Shown: positions 51,022 through 59,482 of the stretch, piece after piece
How the letters are laid out: each line of letters opens with the position of its first letter
Numbering within the stretch: the stretch's first letter is position 1
NCBI RefSeq assembly: GCF_001294455.1
Contig: NZ_LIKT01000002.1
Coordinates: 124,001-188,000 of the forward strand
Direction: 5' to 3'
Length of the DNA stretch: 64,000 nt
Origin: Phaeobacter sp. 11ANDIMAR09
Lineage (GTDB): Bacteria; Pseudomonadota; Alphaproteobacteria; Rhodobacterales; Rhodobacteraceae
Program-made: the position numbers and the translations under genes
Notes under the pieces: model-generated
The model's input: the letters and a program-made list of their open reading frames with translations, nothing else
The model's database searches: none
What the model was told of the DNA's origin: nothing

Positions 51022-51726
51022 ATGGCTGATCTGTTGGATGGAATACTACAGGCCTTTTTGCTGGTGGTGACCCTGGATTCTGATCTGGTAGAGATTACCC
51101 TGCGGTCCCTGCGGGTCACTTTGTCCGCTCTGGTCATTGCCTCCGCGATTGCCCTGCCGATGGCAGCGCTGCTGGTGGTGCGGCGCTTTCGGATGCGGCG
51201 TCTGACCATCGCAGTCCTGAACGCGCTAATGGGGCTGCCGCCTGTGGTGGTTGGCCTGATTGTCTATGTTTTCCTGTCGCGGTCTGGGCCGCTGGGGGTG
51301 TTGGGCCTATTGTTCACGCCGACTGCGATGATCATTGCCCAGGTCATCATCATTGTGCCGCTTATCGCTTCGATCGCGCATCAGTCGCTGCGTGAATTGT
51401 GGAGCGATTACCACGATCTGCTGATTTCGATGAATGCCAGCCAGCGGCAGCGTGTTCAGGCGCTGCTTTGGGATGGGCGGCGGGCCTTGCTGACGGCGGC
51501 GCTGGCCGGATTTGGTCGGGCCATTGGCGAGGTTGGCGCCATCATGGTAGTGGGTGGCAATATCGACCACGCAACGCGGGTCTTAACCACTGCAATCGCG
51601 CTAGAGACCGGCAAGGGAGATTTTGCCATGGCGCTGGGGCTTGGCTTTGTGCTGATCGCCATGGCGATCCTGGTAAACCTAGCGATCCACTGGCTAGGCC
51701 ACACGGAAACAGAGGGGCGGTGGTGA
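51022..51726 (+). CDS. tupB: Tungstate ABC transporter permease TupB
   Basis: A 234-residue permease with five or six hydrophobic helices. The LRVTLSALVIASAIALPMAALLVVRRFRMRR opening and the EAA-type loop GFGRAIGEVGAIMVVGGNI fit the ModB/TupB group. With tupC and tupA behind it, it forms the channel of a tungstate (possibly also molybdate) importer. Its stop overlaps the tupC start as TGATG, so the two are translated together. Confidence 0.9.
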   Translation: MADLLDGILQAFLLVVTLDSDLVEITLRSLRVTLSALVIASAIALPMAALLVVRRFRMRRLTIAVLNALMGLPPVVVGLIVYVFLSRSGPLGVLGLLFTPTAMIIAQVIIIVPLIASIAHQSLRELWSDYHDLLISMNASQRQRVQALLWDGRRALLTAALAGFGRAIGEVGAIMVVGGNIDHATRVLTTAIALETGKGDFAMALGLGFVLIAMAILVNLAIHWLGHTETEGRW

Positions 51727-52442
51727 TGCAAAACTCTTTGTTCCCACTGGTTGCCAAACAGGCTCTGGTGCGGCGTCGCGGCAAGGTGCTGGTCGGCCCC
51801 GTTGATCTGACACTGGAAGGCCAGGGAACCACCATCGTGGTCGGGCCCAATGGTGCCGGGAAGACAACCCTGTTGAAGATGCTGCACGGTATCGAGCGGA
51901 TGAACGGCGGTACTTTAGACTGGGCCTGCGCCACAGATGAGGCGCAGCGCCGACAGGCCTTTGTGTTTCAGACCCCGATCATGATGCGCCGATCCGTGGT
52001 GGATAACCTCGCCTACCCATTGCAATTGACCGGTGTCGCGCGCCGTGAAGCGCGGGCCCGGGCGGCGCATTGGGCTGAGCAGATCAACCTGGGCGACGCT
52101 CTGGAACGCTCGGCCCTGTTGTTGTCCGGCGGCGAGCGGCAGAAACTGGCCCTGGCCCGCGCTTTGATCCGCGAACCTGATGTGTTGTTTCTGGATGAGC
52201 CCTGCGCCTCTTTGGATGGACGGGCCACCCGCGAGATCGAAGAGATCCTGCAGCGGGCTGCGGCGACGGGCACGCGGCTGATCATGTCGACCCATAACAT
52301 GGGGCAGGCGCAGCGCCTGGCCGATGAGGTCTTGTTTGTTTTGCATGGACGTATTCACGAGTTTTCATTGGCCAAGACGTTTTTTGAAGGGCCCCAAACC
52401 CCCCAAGCAGGTGCGTTTCTCAGAGGAGATATTGTAGAATGA
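51726..52442 (+). CDS. tupC: Tungstate ABC transporter ATPase TupC
   Basis: A 238-residue ATPase. Walker A GPNGAGKTTLLKML, signature LLSGGERQKLALARALI, Walker B VLFLDEPCASLD, and the His switch STHNMGQAQRLADE. Unlike ModC it has no C-terminal oxyanion-binding domain, as expected for TupC. The start overlaps tupB as TGATG, and its end overlaps tupA as ATGA. Confidence 0.92.
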   Translation: MQNSLFPLVAKQALVRRRGKVLVGPVDLTLEGQGTTIVVGPNGAGKTTLLKMLHGIERMNGGTLDWACATDEAQRRQAFVFQTPIMMRRSVVDNLAYPLQLTGVARREARARAAHWAEQINLGDALERSALLLSGGERQKLALARALIREPDVLFLDEPCASLDGRATREIEEILQRAAATGTRLIMSTHNMGQAQRLADEVLFVLHGRIHEFSLAKTFFEGPQTPQAGAFLRGDIVE

Positions 52443-53239
52443 AAAATGTATTTTTCGGCGCTGTAACCAGCCTTTTGTTGACCACTGCGGCCCTGGCCGA
52501 CGAGATGAAGCTGGCGGTCACCACATCGTTTCATAATTCAGGACTGGCGGAAATTCTGCTGCCGCAGATTAAGGCTGACTTGGATCTGGATGTCCAGCTT
52601 CTGGTGGTTGGCACCGGTCAGGCCATTCGTCTGGGCGAGGCCGGAGATGTGGATGCCATCCTGGTGCATTCGCAAAAGGCCGAAGAGAAGTTTCTGGCCG
52701 GAGGCAATGGCACTCATCGCCGCGAGATCATGTACAATGATTTTGTCTTTATTGGTCCCAACACAGATGTCGCAGGGCTCCAGGCCGCTGATAATGCGGC
52801 CAAGGCTCTGCAATTGATTGCTGAGGCTCAGGCGCCCTTTGTCAGCCGGGGCGATGACAGTGGCACCCACAAAAAGGAGCTGAGCCTCTGGAGTGCAGCG
52901 GATCTGGATCCAGCCGGGTTTGACGGCTGGTACCGCGCGGTTGGGGCCGGCATGGGGGCGGCCCTGAACACGGCCTCGGGCATGGAGGCCTATATCATGG
53001 CGGATCGCGCCAGTTGGCTGAACTTTGGCAACAAGGGCGCATTGGAACTGCTGTTTGCAGGCGATCCGGTGTTGTTCAACCAATATGCCTATCTGCCGGT
53101 GAACCCGGAAAAGCATGCGCATGTCAAAAATGATCTGGCAATGAAGCTGGAGGCCTGGCTGACCTCGGACCGGGCCAAAGAGCTGATCAACGCCTATAAA
53201 ATCAACGGCGAGACCCTGTTTGTCTTTAACGCCAAATAG
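52439..53239 (+). CDS. tupA: Tungstate-binding periplasmic protein TupA
   Basis: A 266-residue binding protein. The signal peptide (MKNVFFGAVTSLLLTTAALA) precedes MKLAVTTSFHNSGLAEILLPQIKADLDLDVQLLVVGTGQAIRLGEAGDVDAILVHSQKAEEKF, the TupA pattern with the oxyanion-binding TTS. Later stretches are NDFVFIGPNTDVAG and SRGDDSGTHKKELSLW. It captures tungstate with high selectivity for enzymes such as tungsten formate dehydrogenase. The gene order B-C-A, with the binding protein last, is unusual but complete. Confidence 0.93.
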   Translation: MKNVFFGAVTSLLLTTAALADEMKLAVTTSFHNSGLAEILLPQIKADLDLDVQLLVVGTGQAIRLGEAGDVDAILVHSQKAEEKFLAGGNGTHRREIMYNDFVFIGPNTDVAGLQAADNAAKALQLIAEAQAPFVSRGDDSGTHKKELSLWSAADLDPAGFDGWYRAVGAGMGAALNTASGMEAYIMADRASWLNFGNKGALELLFAGDPVLFNQYAYLPVNPEKHAHVKNDLAMKLEAWLTSDRAKELINAYKINGETLFVFNAK

Positions 53240-53263
53240 TAACGTGCTGATGCCAGATTGAAG

Positions 53264-53293
53264 GGCCCCTGACATTCGGTGGGGGCCTTTTCT
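53264..53293 (+). terminator. Rho-independent terminator after tupA
   Basis: Stem GGCCCC (53264-53269) and GGGGCC (53282-53287), followed by TTTTCT. It lies 24 bases behind the tupA stop and ahead of the convergent phnF gene. Confidence 0.75.
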
Positions 53294-53314
53294 ATGATCG
53301 CCACTGTTTTGGGG

Positions 53315-54064
53315 CTAGGGTTCTTGCCCGTCAATGGTCAGGGTGACCCGATCGCCGGCGAACCAGGTGCGGCCAAATTCAACCGGGCGACCATCCGGAT
53401 CGATGTTGACTCCGGTGGTGCGCAGAATCGGTGACCCTTCTGTTATTCTCAGATGCAGGGCCTGGGTGGCGGTGGCCAGCTTGGCGGTAATGCGGGTTTC
53501 CTGTCGGGTGTAATCGGCAATGCCGCAAGCTTTGAGCGCTGCCGTCACCGATTGCATCTCTTCTAGCGAGGTGAGCATTTCGGGCAAAACAAGGGCAGGA
53601 AAGACGCTTTGAAACAGTGCGATGGGTTGATCATCTGCCAGGGAGAGCCCGTCATAGACATGGACCATTTCTCCGGCCTCCAACTGCAGAGCGGCGGCTT
53701 CGGTGCTGTCGGCAGCGCGGGTTTCCAGCGCTAGAATGCGCTTGGCGGGGATCTGGCCGCCACGGGTGATATTCTGGTGAAACCGCACCCGTTTGCCGAT
53801 CGGATAATCCGTCGGCGCCGCCGCGACAAAGACGCCTGATCCACGCCGGGCATGCACCAGCCCCTGTTCCGCCATCGCGGCCAGGGCGCGCCGGACCGTA
53901 TGTCGATTCACTCCAAAGCGAGCGGCCAATTGTGCCTCGGAGGGAAGTTTGTCTCCGCTGTTATACCGCCCCTGCGCGATGTCATCCGTGAGCGAAATTG
54001 TGATGGATTTCCAAACAGCTGTACGGGTTCCTGGCTTTGCGGGAGTGGCGCCGCTCTGGGTCAT
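53315..54064 (-). CDS. phnF: GntR-family phosphonate regulator PhnF
   Basis: A 249-residue regulator. The N-terminal winged helix (about 18-85) is DIAQGRYNSGDKLPSEAQLAARFGVNRHTVRRALAAMAEQGLVHARRGSGVFV. The C-terminal UTRA domain (about 100-245) ends LRTTGVNIDPDGRPVEFGRTWFAGDRVTLTIDG. PhnF represses C-P lyase genes. It is divergent from phnG with 107 bases between, which contain an inverted repeat at 54121-54149. Confidence 0.93.
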   Translation of the reverse strand: MTQSGATPAKPGTRTAVWKSITISLTDDIAQGRYNSGDKLPSEAQLAARFGVNRHTVRRALAAMAEQGLVHARRGSGVFVAAAPTDYPIGKRVRFHQNITRGGQIPAKRILALETRAADSTEAAALQLEAGEMVHVYDGLSLADDQPIALFQSVFPALVLPEMLTSLEEMQSVTAALKACGIADYTRQETRITAKLATATQALHLRITEGSPILRTTGVNIDPDGRPVEFGRTWFAGDRVTLTIDGQEP

Positions 54065-54120
54065 GTCACTAAACTTTCACAAGGTTTCGATTGCGTTTTG
54101 GTTTCAGGAATCGCTATGAT

Positions 54121-54149
54121 TTGTCTAGTTGTATAGAACATGTAGACAA
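54121..54149. promoter_or_regulatory. Candidate PhnF operator
   Basis: Inverted arms TTGTCTA (54121-54127) and TAGACAA (54143-54149) enclose a smaller symmetric core TCTA...TATAGA (from 54124 to 54137). It lies 22 bases before the phnG start, in the gap divergent to phnF, as expected for a GntR operator. Confidence 0.6.
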
Positions 54150-54171
54150 GCTGGCCAAGAGGCTCTTACAG

Positions 54172-54624
54172 ATGAAAACAGAAATTTCCGCTCCTGCACG
54201 CAAGGCCTGGATGAGCCTTTTGGCGCAGGCAGACGAGGCAGAGCTCAGCCGGTTGTGGCACGCTTTTAATCATAGTCCCGACTTCGATTGGTTGCGCCCG
54301 CCAGAGGCAGGTGGTGTCATGGTGCGCGGCCGCATGGGCGGCAGTGGCGCGCCCTTTAATCTGGGCGAAATGACCGTGACGCGCTGTGCGCTGACACTGG
54401 CGGATGGCACCGTGGGTCATGCCTATGTGCAGGGGCGCTCAAAACCCAAGGCCGAGATTGCCGCCAAGGTGGATGCTTTGATGCAGACCGAGGCCGCGCA
54501 GAACCTGCGCCAGGCGGTGCTGGAGCCGCTGCAGCAAGTACAGCAGGCCCGCAAGGAAGCACGCGCCGCCAGGGCGGCTGCGACCAAGGTTGAATTCTTC
54601 ACAATGGTTCGGGGAGAGGATTGA
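54172..54624 (+). CDS. phnG: C-P lyase subunit PhnG
   Basis: A 150-residue subunit of the PhnGHIJ core complex. It shows WMSLLAQADEAELSRLW at the start, then PPEAGGVMVRGRMGGSGAPFNLGEMTVTRCALTLADGTVGHAYVQGRSKPKAEIAAKVDALMQ, the PhnG signature. With PhnH, I and J it makes ribose 1-phosphonate triphosphate and then cleaves the C-P bond. Its stop overlaps the phnH start as TGATG. Confidence 0.95.
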   Translation: MKTEISAPARKAWMSLLAQADEAELSRLWHAFNHSPDFDWLRPPEAGGVMVRGRMGGSGAPFNLGEMTVTRCALTLADGTVGHAYVQGRSKPKAEIAAKVDALMQTEAAQNLRQAVLEPLQQVQQARKEARAARAAATKVEFFTMVRGED

Positions 54625-55208
54625 TGTCCCTAGATATGGAAACCAACAGCTATGGTGGTGGCTTTGCCACGCCACCTGTGGATGCCGCCAATGCCTTTCG
54701 TGCGGCGATGAACGCGATGGCCCGTCCCGGCAGTGTTCATGACATCACCGGGGCTGAGCCACCTGCTGGCATTTCCGCCGCAGCCGGCTGCCTGTTGCTG
54801 ACGCTCTGTGACCCTGAAACCGGTGTCTATCTGGCGCCGGATGTGGACAGCCCTGCGCTGCGCTCCTGGTTGGCCTTTCACACTGGCGCGCCTTTTGTTG
54901 CAGCCGACAAGGCCGATTTTGCCCTGGGCAGCTGGCAGGCGCTGATGCCGCTTGGCCAGTACAGGACTGGCACATCGGAGTACCCAGATCGCTCAACCAC
55001 TTTGATTGTCGAGCTGACAGAATTTGCCGCTGCCAATGCAAGCCTTACGGGGCCGGGCATCAAAGACAGGACTTCCTTTGCACTGCCGGATCTGGGCGCC
55101 TGTCAGGGCAATGCAGCGCAGTTCCCGCTGGGGGTGGATTTCTTCTTTACCTCTGGGGGGCAGTTGGCGGCCCTGCCACGTTCAACCACCATTCTGGCAA
55201 AGGACTGA
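54624..55208 (+). CDS. phnH: C-P lyase subunit PhnH
   Basis: A 194-residue PhnH. It carries the conserved FRAAMNAMARPGSVHDITG near the N-terminus, then CLLLTLCDPETGVYLAPDV, STTLIVELTEF and PGVDFFFTS-type end FPLGVDFFFTSGGQLAALPRST. It is part of the core complex; the fold resembles PLP-dependent transferases without PLP. ATG 54624 was preferred to TTG 54621. It precedes phnI by four bases. Confidence 0.94.
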   Translation: MSLDMETNSYGGGFATPPVDAANAFRAAMNAMARPGSVHDITGAEPPAGISAAAGCLLLTLCDPETGVYLAPDVDSPALRSWLAFHTGAPFVAADKADFALGSWQALMPLGQYRTGTSEYPDRSTTLIVELTEFAAANASLTGPGIKDRTSFALPDLGACQGNAAQFPLGVDFFFTSGGQLAALPRSTTILAKD

Positions 55209-55212
55209 TCGC

Positions 55213-56313
55213 ATGTATGTAGCCGTAAAGGGTGGCGAACGCGCCATCGACAATGCCCATGCCTGGCTCGCCGAAGAACGGCGCGGTGATACTGGCGTGG
55301 CGGAACTCAGCCTGGCGCAGATCCGCGAACAGATGAGCCTGGCCGTAAACCGCGTTATGGCCGAGGGCTCGCTCTATGATCCTGACCTGGCCGCGCTGGC
55401 GATCAAGCAGTCGCGGGGCGATCTGATCGAGGCGATCTTTCTGATCCGCGCCTATCGCACCACCCTGCCACGCTTTGGCTATAGTGAAGCCGTCAATACC
55501 GGCGATATGGCCTGTGACCGGCGGATCTCTGCCACCTTCAAGGATGCCCCCGGCGGGCAGGTGCTTGGACCGACCTTTGACTACACCCATCGTCTACTGG
55601 ATTTCAAACTGGCGGCAGATGGCGAGGCGCCAGAGGCTCCGGTTGCCGATCCCCGCCTGGAGGTAACGCCGCATATCACCGAATTTCTGCAGGGGGAGGA
55701 CATCATCGAGCGCGAGCCCAGCTCAGAAGCGGTGCCCGGCGATCTGACCCGTGAGCCGATGAGCTTTCCGGCCGGACGTGCGGTGCGGTTGCAATCGCTG
55801 GCGCGCGGCGATGAGGGCTTTATCCTCGGCATGGCCTATTCCACTCAGCGTGGTTATGCGCGCAACCATGCCTTTGTCGGCGAGCTGCGTATCGGCAAGG
55901 TGCCGGTGGAGATGGAAATCCCTGAGCTGGGCTTTGCCATCGAGATTGGCGAGGTGGAGCTCACCGAATGTGAAACGGTGAACCAGTTCAAGGGCTCAAA
56001 AACCGTGCCACCGCAGTTCACCCGTGGTTATGGCCTGGTCTTTGGCCAGTCAGAGCGCAAGTCCATCGCTATGGCATTGGTCGACCGCGCCCTGCGTTGG
56101 GAGGAACTGGGAGAGGATAACCTTGGCGCTGCCGCTCAGGATGAGGAATTCGTGCTCAGCCATTCCGACAATATTCAGGCGACGGGGTTCCTAGAGCATA
56201 TCAAACTGCCCCATTACGTGGATTTCCAGTCAGAGCTGGAACTGGTGCGCAAACTGCGCCGCGAAGCACAGGAGTTGGCTGAGGAAATGGCCGCACGGGA
56301 GGCTGCAGAATGA
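55213..56313 (+). CDS. phnI: C-P lyase subunit PhnI
   Basis: A 366-residue subunit. It begins MYVAVKGGERAIDNAHAWLAEERRG and carries EAIFLIRAYRTTLPRFGYSEAVNTGDMACDRRISATFKDAPGGQVLGPTFDYTHRLLDFKL and GYARNHAFVGELRIG. It is a nucleosidase that links the phosphonate to the ribose C1. In most operons phnJ follows at once; here 228 bases with a gene on the other strand separate them. Confidence 0.96.
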   Translation: MYVAVKGGERAIDNAHAWLAEERRGDTGVAELSLAQIREQMSLAVNRVMAEGSLYDPDLAALAIKQSRGDLIEAIFLIRAYRTTLPRFGYSEAVNTGDMACDRRISATFKDAPGGQVLGPTFDYTHRLLDFKLAADGEAPEAPVADPRLEVTPHITEFLQGEDIIEREPSSEAVPGDLTREPMSFPAGRAVRLQSLARGDEGFILGMAYSTQRGYARNHAFVGELRIGKVPVEMEIPELGFAIEIGEVELTECETVNQFKGSKTVPPQFTRGYGLVFGQSERKSIAMALVDRALRWEELGEDNLGAAAQDEEFVLSHSDNIQATGFLEHIKLPHYVDFQSELELVRKLRREAQELAEEMAAREAAE

Positions 56314-56315
56314 GC

Positions 56316-56495
56316 TTAGTCTCCTCCTCCGTCACCATCGACGGAAGCATCATCAATGCCATGGGTAAAGGTGGATCTGCTCCGCAGTTTCTTATGGGGT
56401 TTCGGGCGGTAGAACATGGCCCCCAGGATCACACCAATAACCACCACAACAATGGCGATTCCCAAAACGGTGCCAAGCAATTCGTCGGAATTCAT
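56316..56495 (-). CDS. 59-residue single-span membrane protein inside the phn operon
   Basis: A minus-strand gene below the length cutoff of most gene callers. The protein starts MNSDELLGTVLGIAIVVVVI, has one strong helix (about 7-28), a basic stretch (RPKPHKKLRSRS) and an acidic Gly-rich tail ending DGDGGGD. AAGGAG lies nine bases before ATG 56495, and the frame fills the gap between phnI (stop 56313) and phnJ (start 56542) almost exactly. The topology suggests an N-out, positively charged inside anchor. No family is recognised. An overlapping plus-strand frame looks like its shadow. Confidence 0.7.
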   Translation of the reverse strand: MNSDELLGTVLGIAIVVVVIGVILGAMFYRPKPHKKLRSRSTFTHGIDDASVDGDGGGD

Positions 56496-56541
56496 CTCTC
56501 AAATCTCCTTTGGGAAAAATCAGCTGGGGAAAGGGCATATT

Positions 56542-57408
56542 ATGTCTGACTATAACTTTGCCTATTTGGACGAACAAACCAAGCGGATGATCCGCCGCGC
56601 GATCCTGAAAGGTCTGGCGGTGCCGGGCTATCAGGTGCCCTTTGCCAGCCGCGAGATGCCGATGCCCTATGGCTGGGGTACCGGCGGCGTGCAGGTCTCG
56701 GCGGCGACGCTAACGCCGGATGATACGCTGAAGGTGATTGACCAGGGCGCGGATGACACCACCAATGCGGTGTCCATTCGTAAGTTCTTTGAACGCACTG
56801 CAGGGGTTGCCACCACCGAGGAAACCACAAAGGCCAGCGTCATTCAGACCCGTCACCGGATTCCCGAGGCAGAGCTGACGGAGGATCAGATCCTGGTCTA
56901 TCAGGTGCCAATCCCGGAGCCCCTGCGCTTTCTCGAGCCACGCGAGACCGAAACCCGCAAGATGCACAGCCTTGAGGAATATGGCCTCATGCATGTGAAG
57001 CTCTATGAGGACATCAGCCAACACGGCGATATCGCCACCTCCTATGCCTATCCGGTCAAGGTGGAGGATCGCTATGTGATGGATCCCTCGCCGATCCCGA
57101 AATTCGATAACCCAAAGCTGGAGATGGCAGCGATTCAGCTGTTTGGCGCTGGGCGTGAACAGCGCATCTATGCAGTGCCGCCTTACACTAAAGTCGTCAG
57201 CCTCGATTTTGAAGACTACCCGTTTGAGGCCACCAAGGCCGATCATCCCTGCGATCTCTGCGGCTCTGAGCACAGCTATCTGGATGAGGTGATCCTGGAT
57301 GATGCAGGCAACCGGATGTTTGTCTGCTCTGACACTGATTATTGCCGCACGCGGCGGGCCGAGGGCCATGTGGGTCGACTAGGCGACAGCGAAGGGGAGG
57401 CCGCGTGA
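56542..57408 (+). CDS. phnJ: C-P lyase radical-SAM subunit PhnJ
   Basis: A 288-residue enzyme. The iron-sulfur cysteines are Cys237, Cys240, Cys262 and Cys268 (C-x2-C-x21-C-x5-C), the same spacing as in E. coli PhnJ. The N-terminal AVPGYQVPFASREMPMPYGWGTGGVQ holds the glycyl-radical region. It breaks the C-P bond of ribose 1-phosphonate 5-phosphate, releasing alkane (for example methane) and the cyclic ribose phosphate. Its stop overlaps phnK as TGATG. Confidence 0.96.
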   Translation: MSDYNFAYLDEQTKRMIRRAILKGLAVPGYQVPFASREMPMPYGWGTGGVQVSAATLTPDDTLKVIDQGADDTTNAVSIRKFFERTAGVATTEETTKASVIQTRHRIPEAELTEDQILVYQVPIPEPLRFLEPRETETRKMHSLEEYGLMHVKLYEDISQHGDIATSYAYPVKVEDRYVMDPSPIPKFDNPKLEMAAIQLFGAGREQRIYAVPPYTKVVSLDFEDYPFEATKADHPCDLCGSEHSYLDEVILDDAGNRMFVCSDTDYCRTRRAEGHVGRLGDSEGEAA

Positions 57409-58205
57409 TGGGGGCTCAAGTGAAAGAACAGGATATGGCACCGCTGTTGCAGGTGAATGCTCTGACGAAAATGTACGGCCCCCGCATTGGCTGCAAGGAT
57501 GTGAGTTTTGATCTCTACCCTGGTGAGGTCATGGGCATCGTTGGCGAAAGCGGATCCGGTAAATCGACGCTGCTGAATGCCATGGCCGGACACCATGCGC
57601 CGGATCGCGGCGAGGTGGTCTTTGACACCCGCGCCGATGGGCCGGTGGACACGTTGAAAATGTCAGAGCCAGAACGGCGGATGCTGGGGCGCACGGATTG
57701 GGCCTTTGTGCATCAGCATGCGCGCGATGGGCTGCGTATGTCCGTGTCCGCAGGGGGCAATATCGGCGAGCGGCTGATGGCCGTGGGCGGGCGCCATTAT
57801 GGCGAGATCCGCGAACAGGCGGCCGATTGGCTGGGCCGGGTGGAGATCTCTGACACCCGCATTGATGACCGCCCCTCGGCCTTTTCCGGCGGCATGCAGC
57901 AGCGTCTGCAGATCGCCCGCAATCTGGTTACCGGCCCGCGTCTGGTCTTTATGGATGAACCTACCGGCGGGCTGGATGTCTCGGTGCAGGCGCGTCTGCT
58001 GGATCTGCTGCGCAGTCTGGTGCGTGAAATGGGTCTCAGTGCCATCATTGTGACCCATGACCTGGCCGTTGTGCGCCTGTTGGCGGACCGGTTGATGGTG
58101 ATGAAGGACGGCCATGTGGTCGAAAGCGGCCTCACCGATCAGGTGCTGGATGATCCGCAACATGCCTATACCCAGCTCTTGGTTTCCTCGGTGCTGCAGG
58201 TCTGA
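57408..58205 (+). CDS. phnK: C-P lyase ATPase subunit PhnK
   Basis: A 265-residue ABC-type ATPase. Walker A GESGSGKSTLLNAM, a signature SAFSGGMQQRLQIARNL, Walker B RLVFMDEPTGGLD and ATP-switch VTHDLAVVRLLADRL are all present. PhnK docks onto the PhnGHIJ core rather than on a membrane permease. Start ATG 57408 overlaps phnJ. It is followed by the second ATPase, phnL. Confidence 0.95.
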   Translation: MGAQVKEQDMAPLLQVNALTKMYGPRIGCKDVSFDLYPGEVMGIVGESGSGKSTLLNAMAGHHAPDRGEVVFDTRADGPVDTLKMSEPERRMLGRTDWAFVHQHARDGLRMSVSAGGNIGERLMAVGGRHYGEIREQAADWLGRVEISDTRIDDRPSAFSGGMQQRLQIARNLVTGPRLVFMDEPTGGLDVSVQARLLDLLRSLVREMGLSAIIVTHDLAVVRLLADRLMVMKDGHVVESGLTDQVLDDPQHAYTQLLVSSVLQV

Positions 58206-58217
58206 AGGACAAAGAAG

Positions 58218-58901
58218 ATGATTGAACTTGAAAACGTGAGCAAGAGTTTCACCCTGCACAACCAAGGCAGTGCGGTGATCCCGGTGATGGAGCGGGTTAA
58301 TCTGCGGGTCAATGCCGGGGAATGCGTCGGCTTGGTTGGTGCTTCGGGCGCGGGGAAATCCACCTTGATGCGGCTGATCTATGGCAACTACCTGGCCGCC
58401 TCTGGTCGGGTCATGGTGGGCGATCTGGATGTGGCCCAGGCTGAGCCGCGCCAGATTATTGCGCTGCGCCGCGAGACCCTTGGCTATGTCAGCCAATTCC
58501 TGCGGGTAGTGCCCCGGGTGCCTGCGCTGGATGTGGTTGCCGAGCCGCTTCTGGCGGTTGGAACACCACAGGACCAGGCGCGGGACAAGGCCGCCAGCCT
58601 TCTGGCCGAGCTGAATATCCCAGAGCGGCTCTGGAGCCTGAGCCCGACGACCTTTTCTGGCGGCGAGCAGCAGCGGGTGAATATCGCCCGTGGCTTTGCA
58701 TATGATTATCCGGCGCTTTTGCTGGATGAGCCAACCGCCAGTCTGGATGCGCAGAACCGCGCCACGGTGCTGCGCCTCATCGAGGGCGCCAAGGCGCGCG
58801 GGGCTGCCATTATCGGCATTTTCCACGACGAGGCAGCGCGCGATCAGGTCTGCGACAGTTTTGTGGATGTCTCGGCCTTTTCGCCTCAGGTGGCAGCATG
58901 A
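58218..58901 (+). CDS. phnL: C-P lyase ATPase subunit PhnL
   Basis: A 227-residue ABC-type ATPase. Walker A GASGAGKSTLMRLI, signature TFSGGEQQRVNIARGFA, Walker B ALLLDEPTASLD and the switch GIFHDEAARDQVCD. It opens with ELENVSKSFTLHNQGSAVIPVMERVNL, typical of PhnL. It joins PhnK on the core complex. The end overlaps phnN as ATGA. Confidence 0.95.
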   Translation: MIELENVSKSFTLHNQGSAVIPVMERVNLRVNAGECVGLVGASGAGKSTLMRLIYGNYLAASGRVMVGDLDVAQAEPRQIIALRRETLGYVSQFLRVVPRVPALDVVAEPLLAVGTPQDQARDKAASLLAELNIPERLWSLSPTTFSGGEQQRVNIARGFAYDYPALLLDEPTASLDAQNRATVLRLIEGAKARGAAIIGIFHDEAARDQVCDSFVDVSAFSPQVAA

Positions 58902-59482
58902 GCGCCAGCGCAAACATAAAGTCAGACAAAGGGCCAGTCATTGCCGTGGTCGGCCCCTCGGGCGTCGGCAAGGACAGTCTGATGGAGGCCCTGGCAGCGA
59001 TGGATCCCAAGCTTTGTCTGATGCGCCGGGTGGTGACCCGCCCGCCCGAGGCCGGCGGAGAGGACTATGATGCCGTCAGCGAGGAGGATTTTGCCCAAAG
59101 AGCGGCGGCCGGACAGTTTGCGCTGCACTGGCCGGCCCATGGGCTGCAGTACGGTATCCCCCGCAGCATCGAGGATCTACGGGCCGCAGGGCAGGGGGTT
59201 CTGGTTAATCTCTCCCGTGCGGTTTTGTTGCAGGCACAGGAGATCTTTGGGGATTTCATCGTACTGTCGGTCACTGCCAGCCCGCAGGTTCTGGCAGAGC
59301 GGTTGACCGGGCGCGGGCGCGAGGACGCTGCTGAGGTGCAGCGTCGCCTTGCCCGCGCCTCAAAGCCCCTGCCTGCGGGGCTCCGTCGCCTGTACCAGAT
59401 CGATAACTCGCGAGACCTGGCGGATGCGGTCACAGCGGCCAGAGCAGCAATTTATGCGCTGGCTGATCCGGTGAGGGCATAG
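58898..59482 (+). CDS. phnN: Ribose 1,5-bisphosphate phosphokinase PhnN
   Basis: A 194-residue P-loop kinase similar to guanylate kinase. P-loop GPSGVGKDSLMEAL near residue 18, then LMRRVVTRPPEAGGEDYDAVSEEDFAQRAAAGQFALHWPAHGLQYGIPRSIEDL and the Arg-rich RLTGRGREDAAEVQRRLARA. It phosphorylates ribose 1,5-bisphosphate to PRPP, the last step of the pathway. Its 3' end overlaps the convergent DUF1045 gene by 31 bases. Confidence 0.93.
   Translation: MSASANIKSDKGPVIAVVGPSGVGKDSLMEALAAMDPKLCLMRRVVTRPPEAGGEDYDAVSEEDFAQRAAAGQFALHWPAHGLQYGIPRSIEDLRAAGQGVLVNLSRAVLLQAQEIFGDFIVLSVTASPQVLAERLTGRGREDAAEVQRRLARASKPLPAGLRRLYQIDNSRDLADAVTAARAAIYALADPVRA

Noticed and set aside
56310-56549. 79-codon plus-strand frame overlapping the phnI stop as ATGA
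   Set aside because: Although placed like a coupled gene, the peptide (with HTNNHHNNGDSQNG) is a shadow of the membrane-helix codons on the other strand, where a ribosome site and a coherent hydrophobic helix exist.
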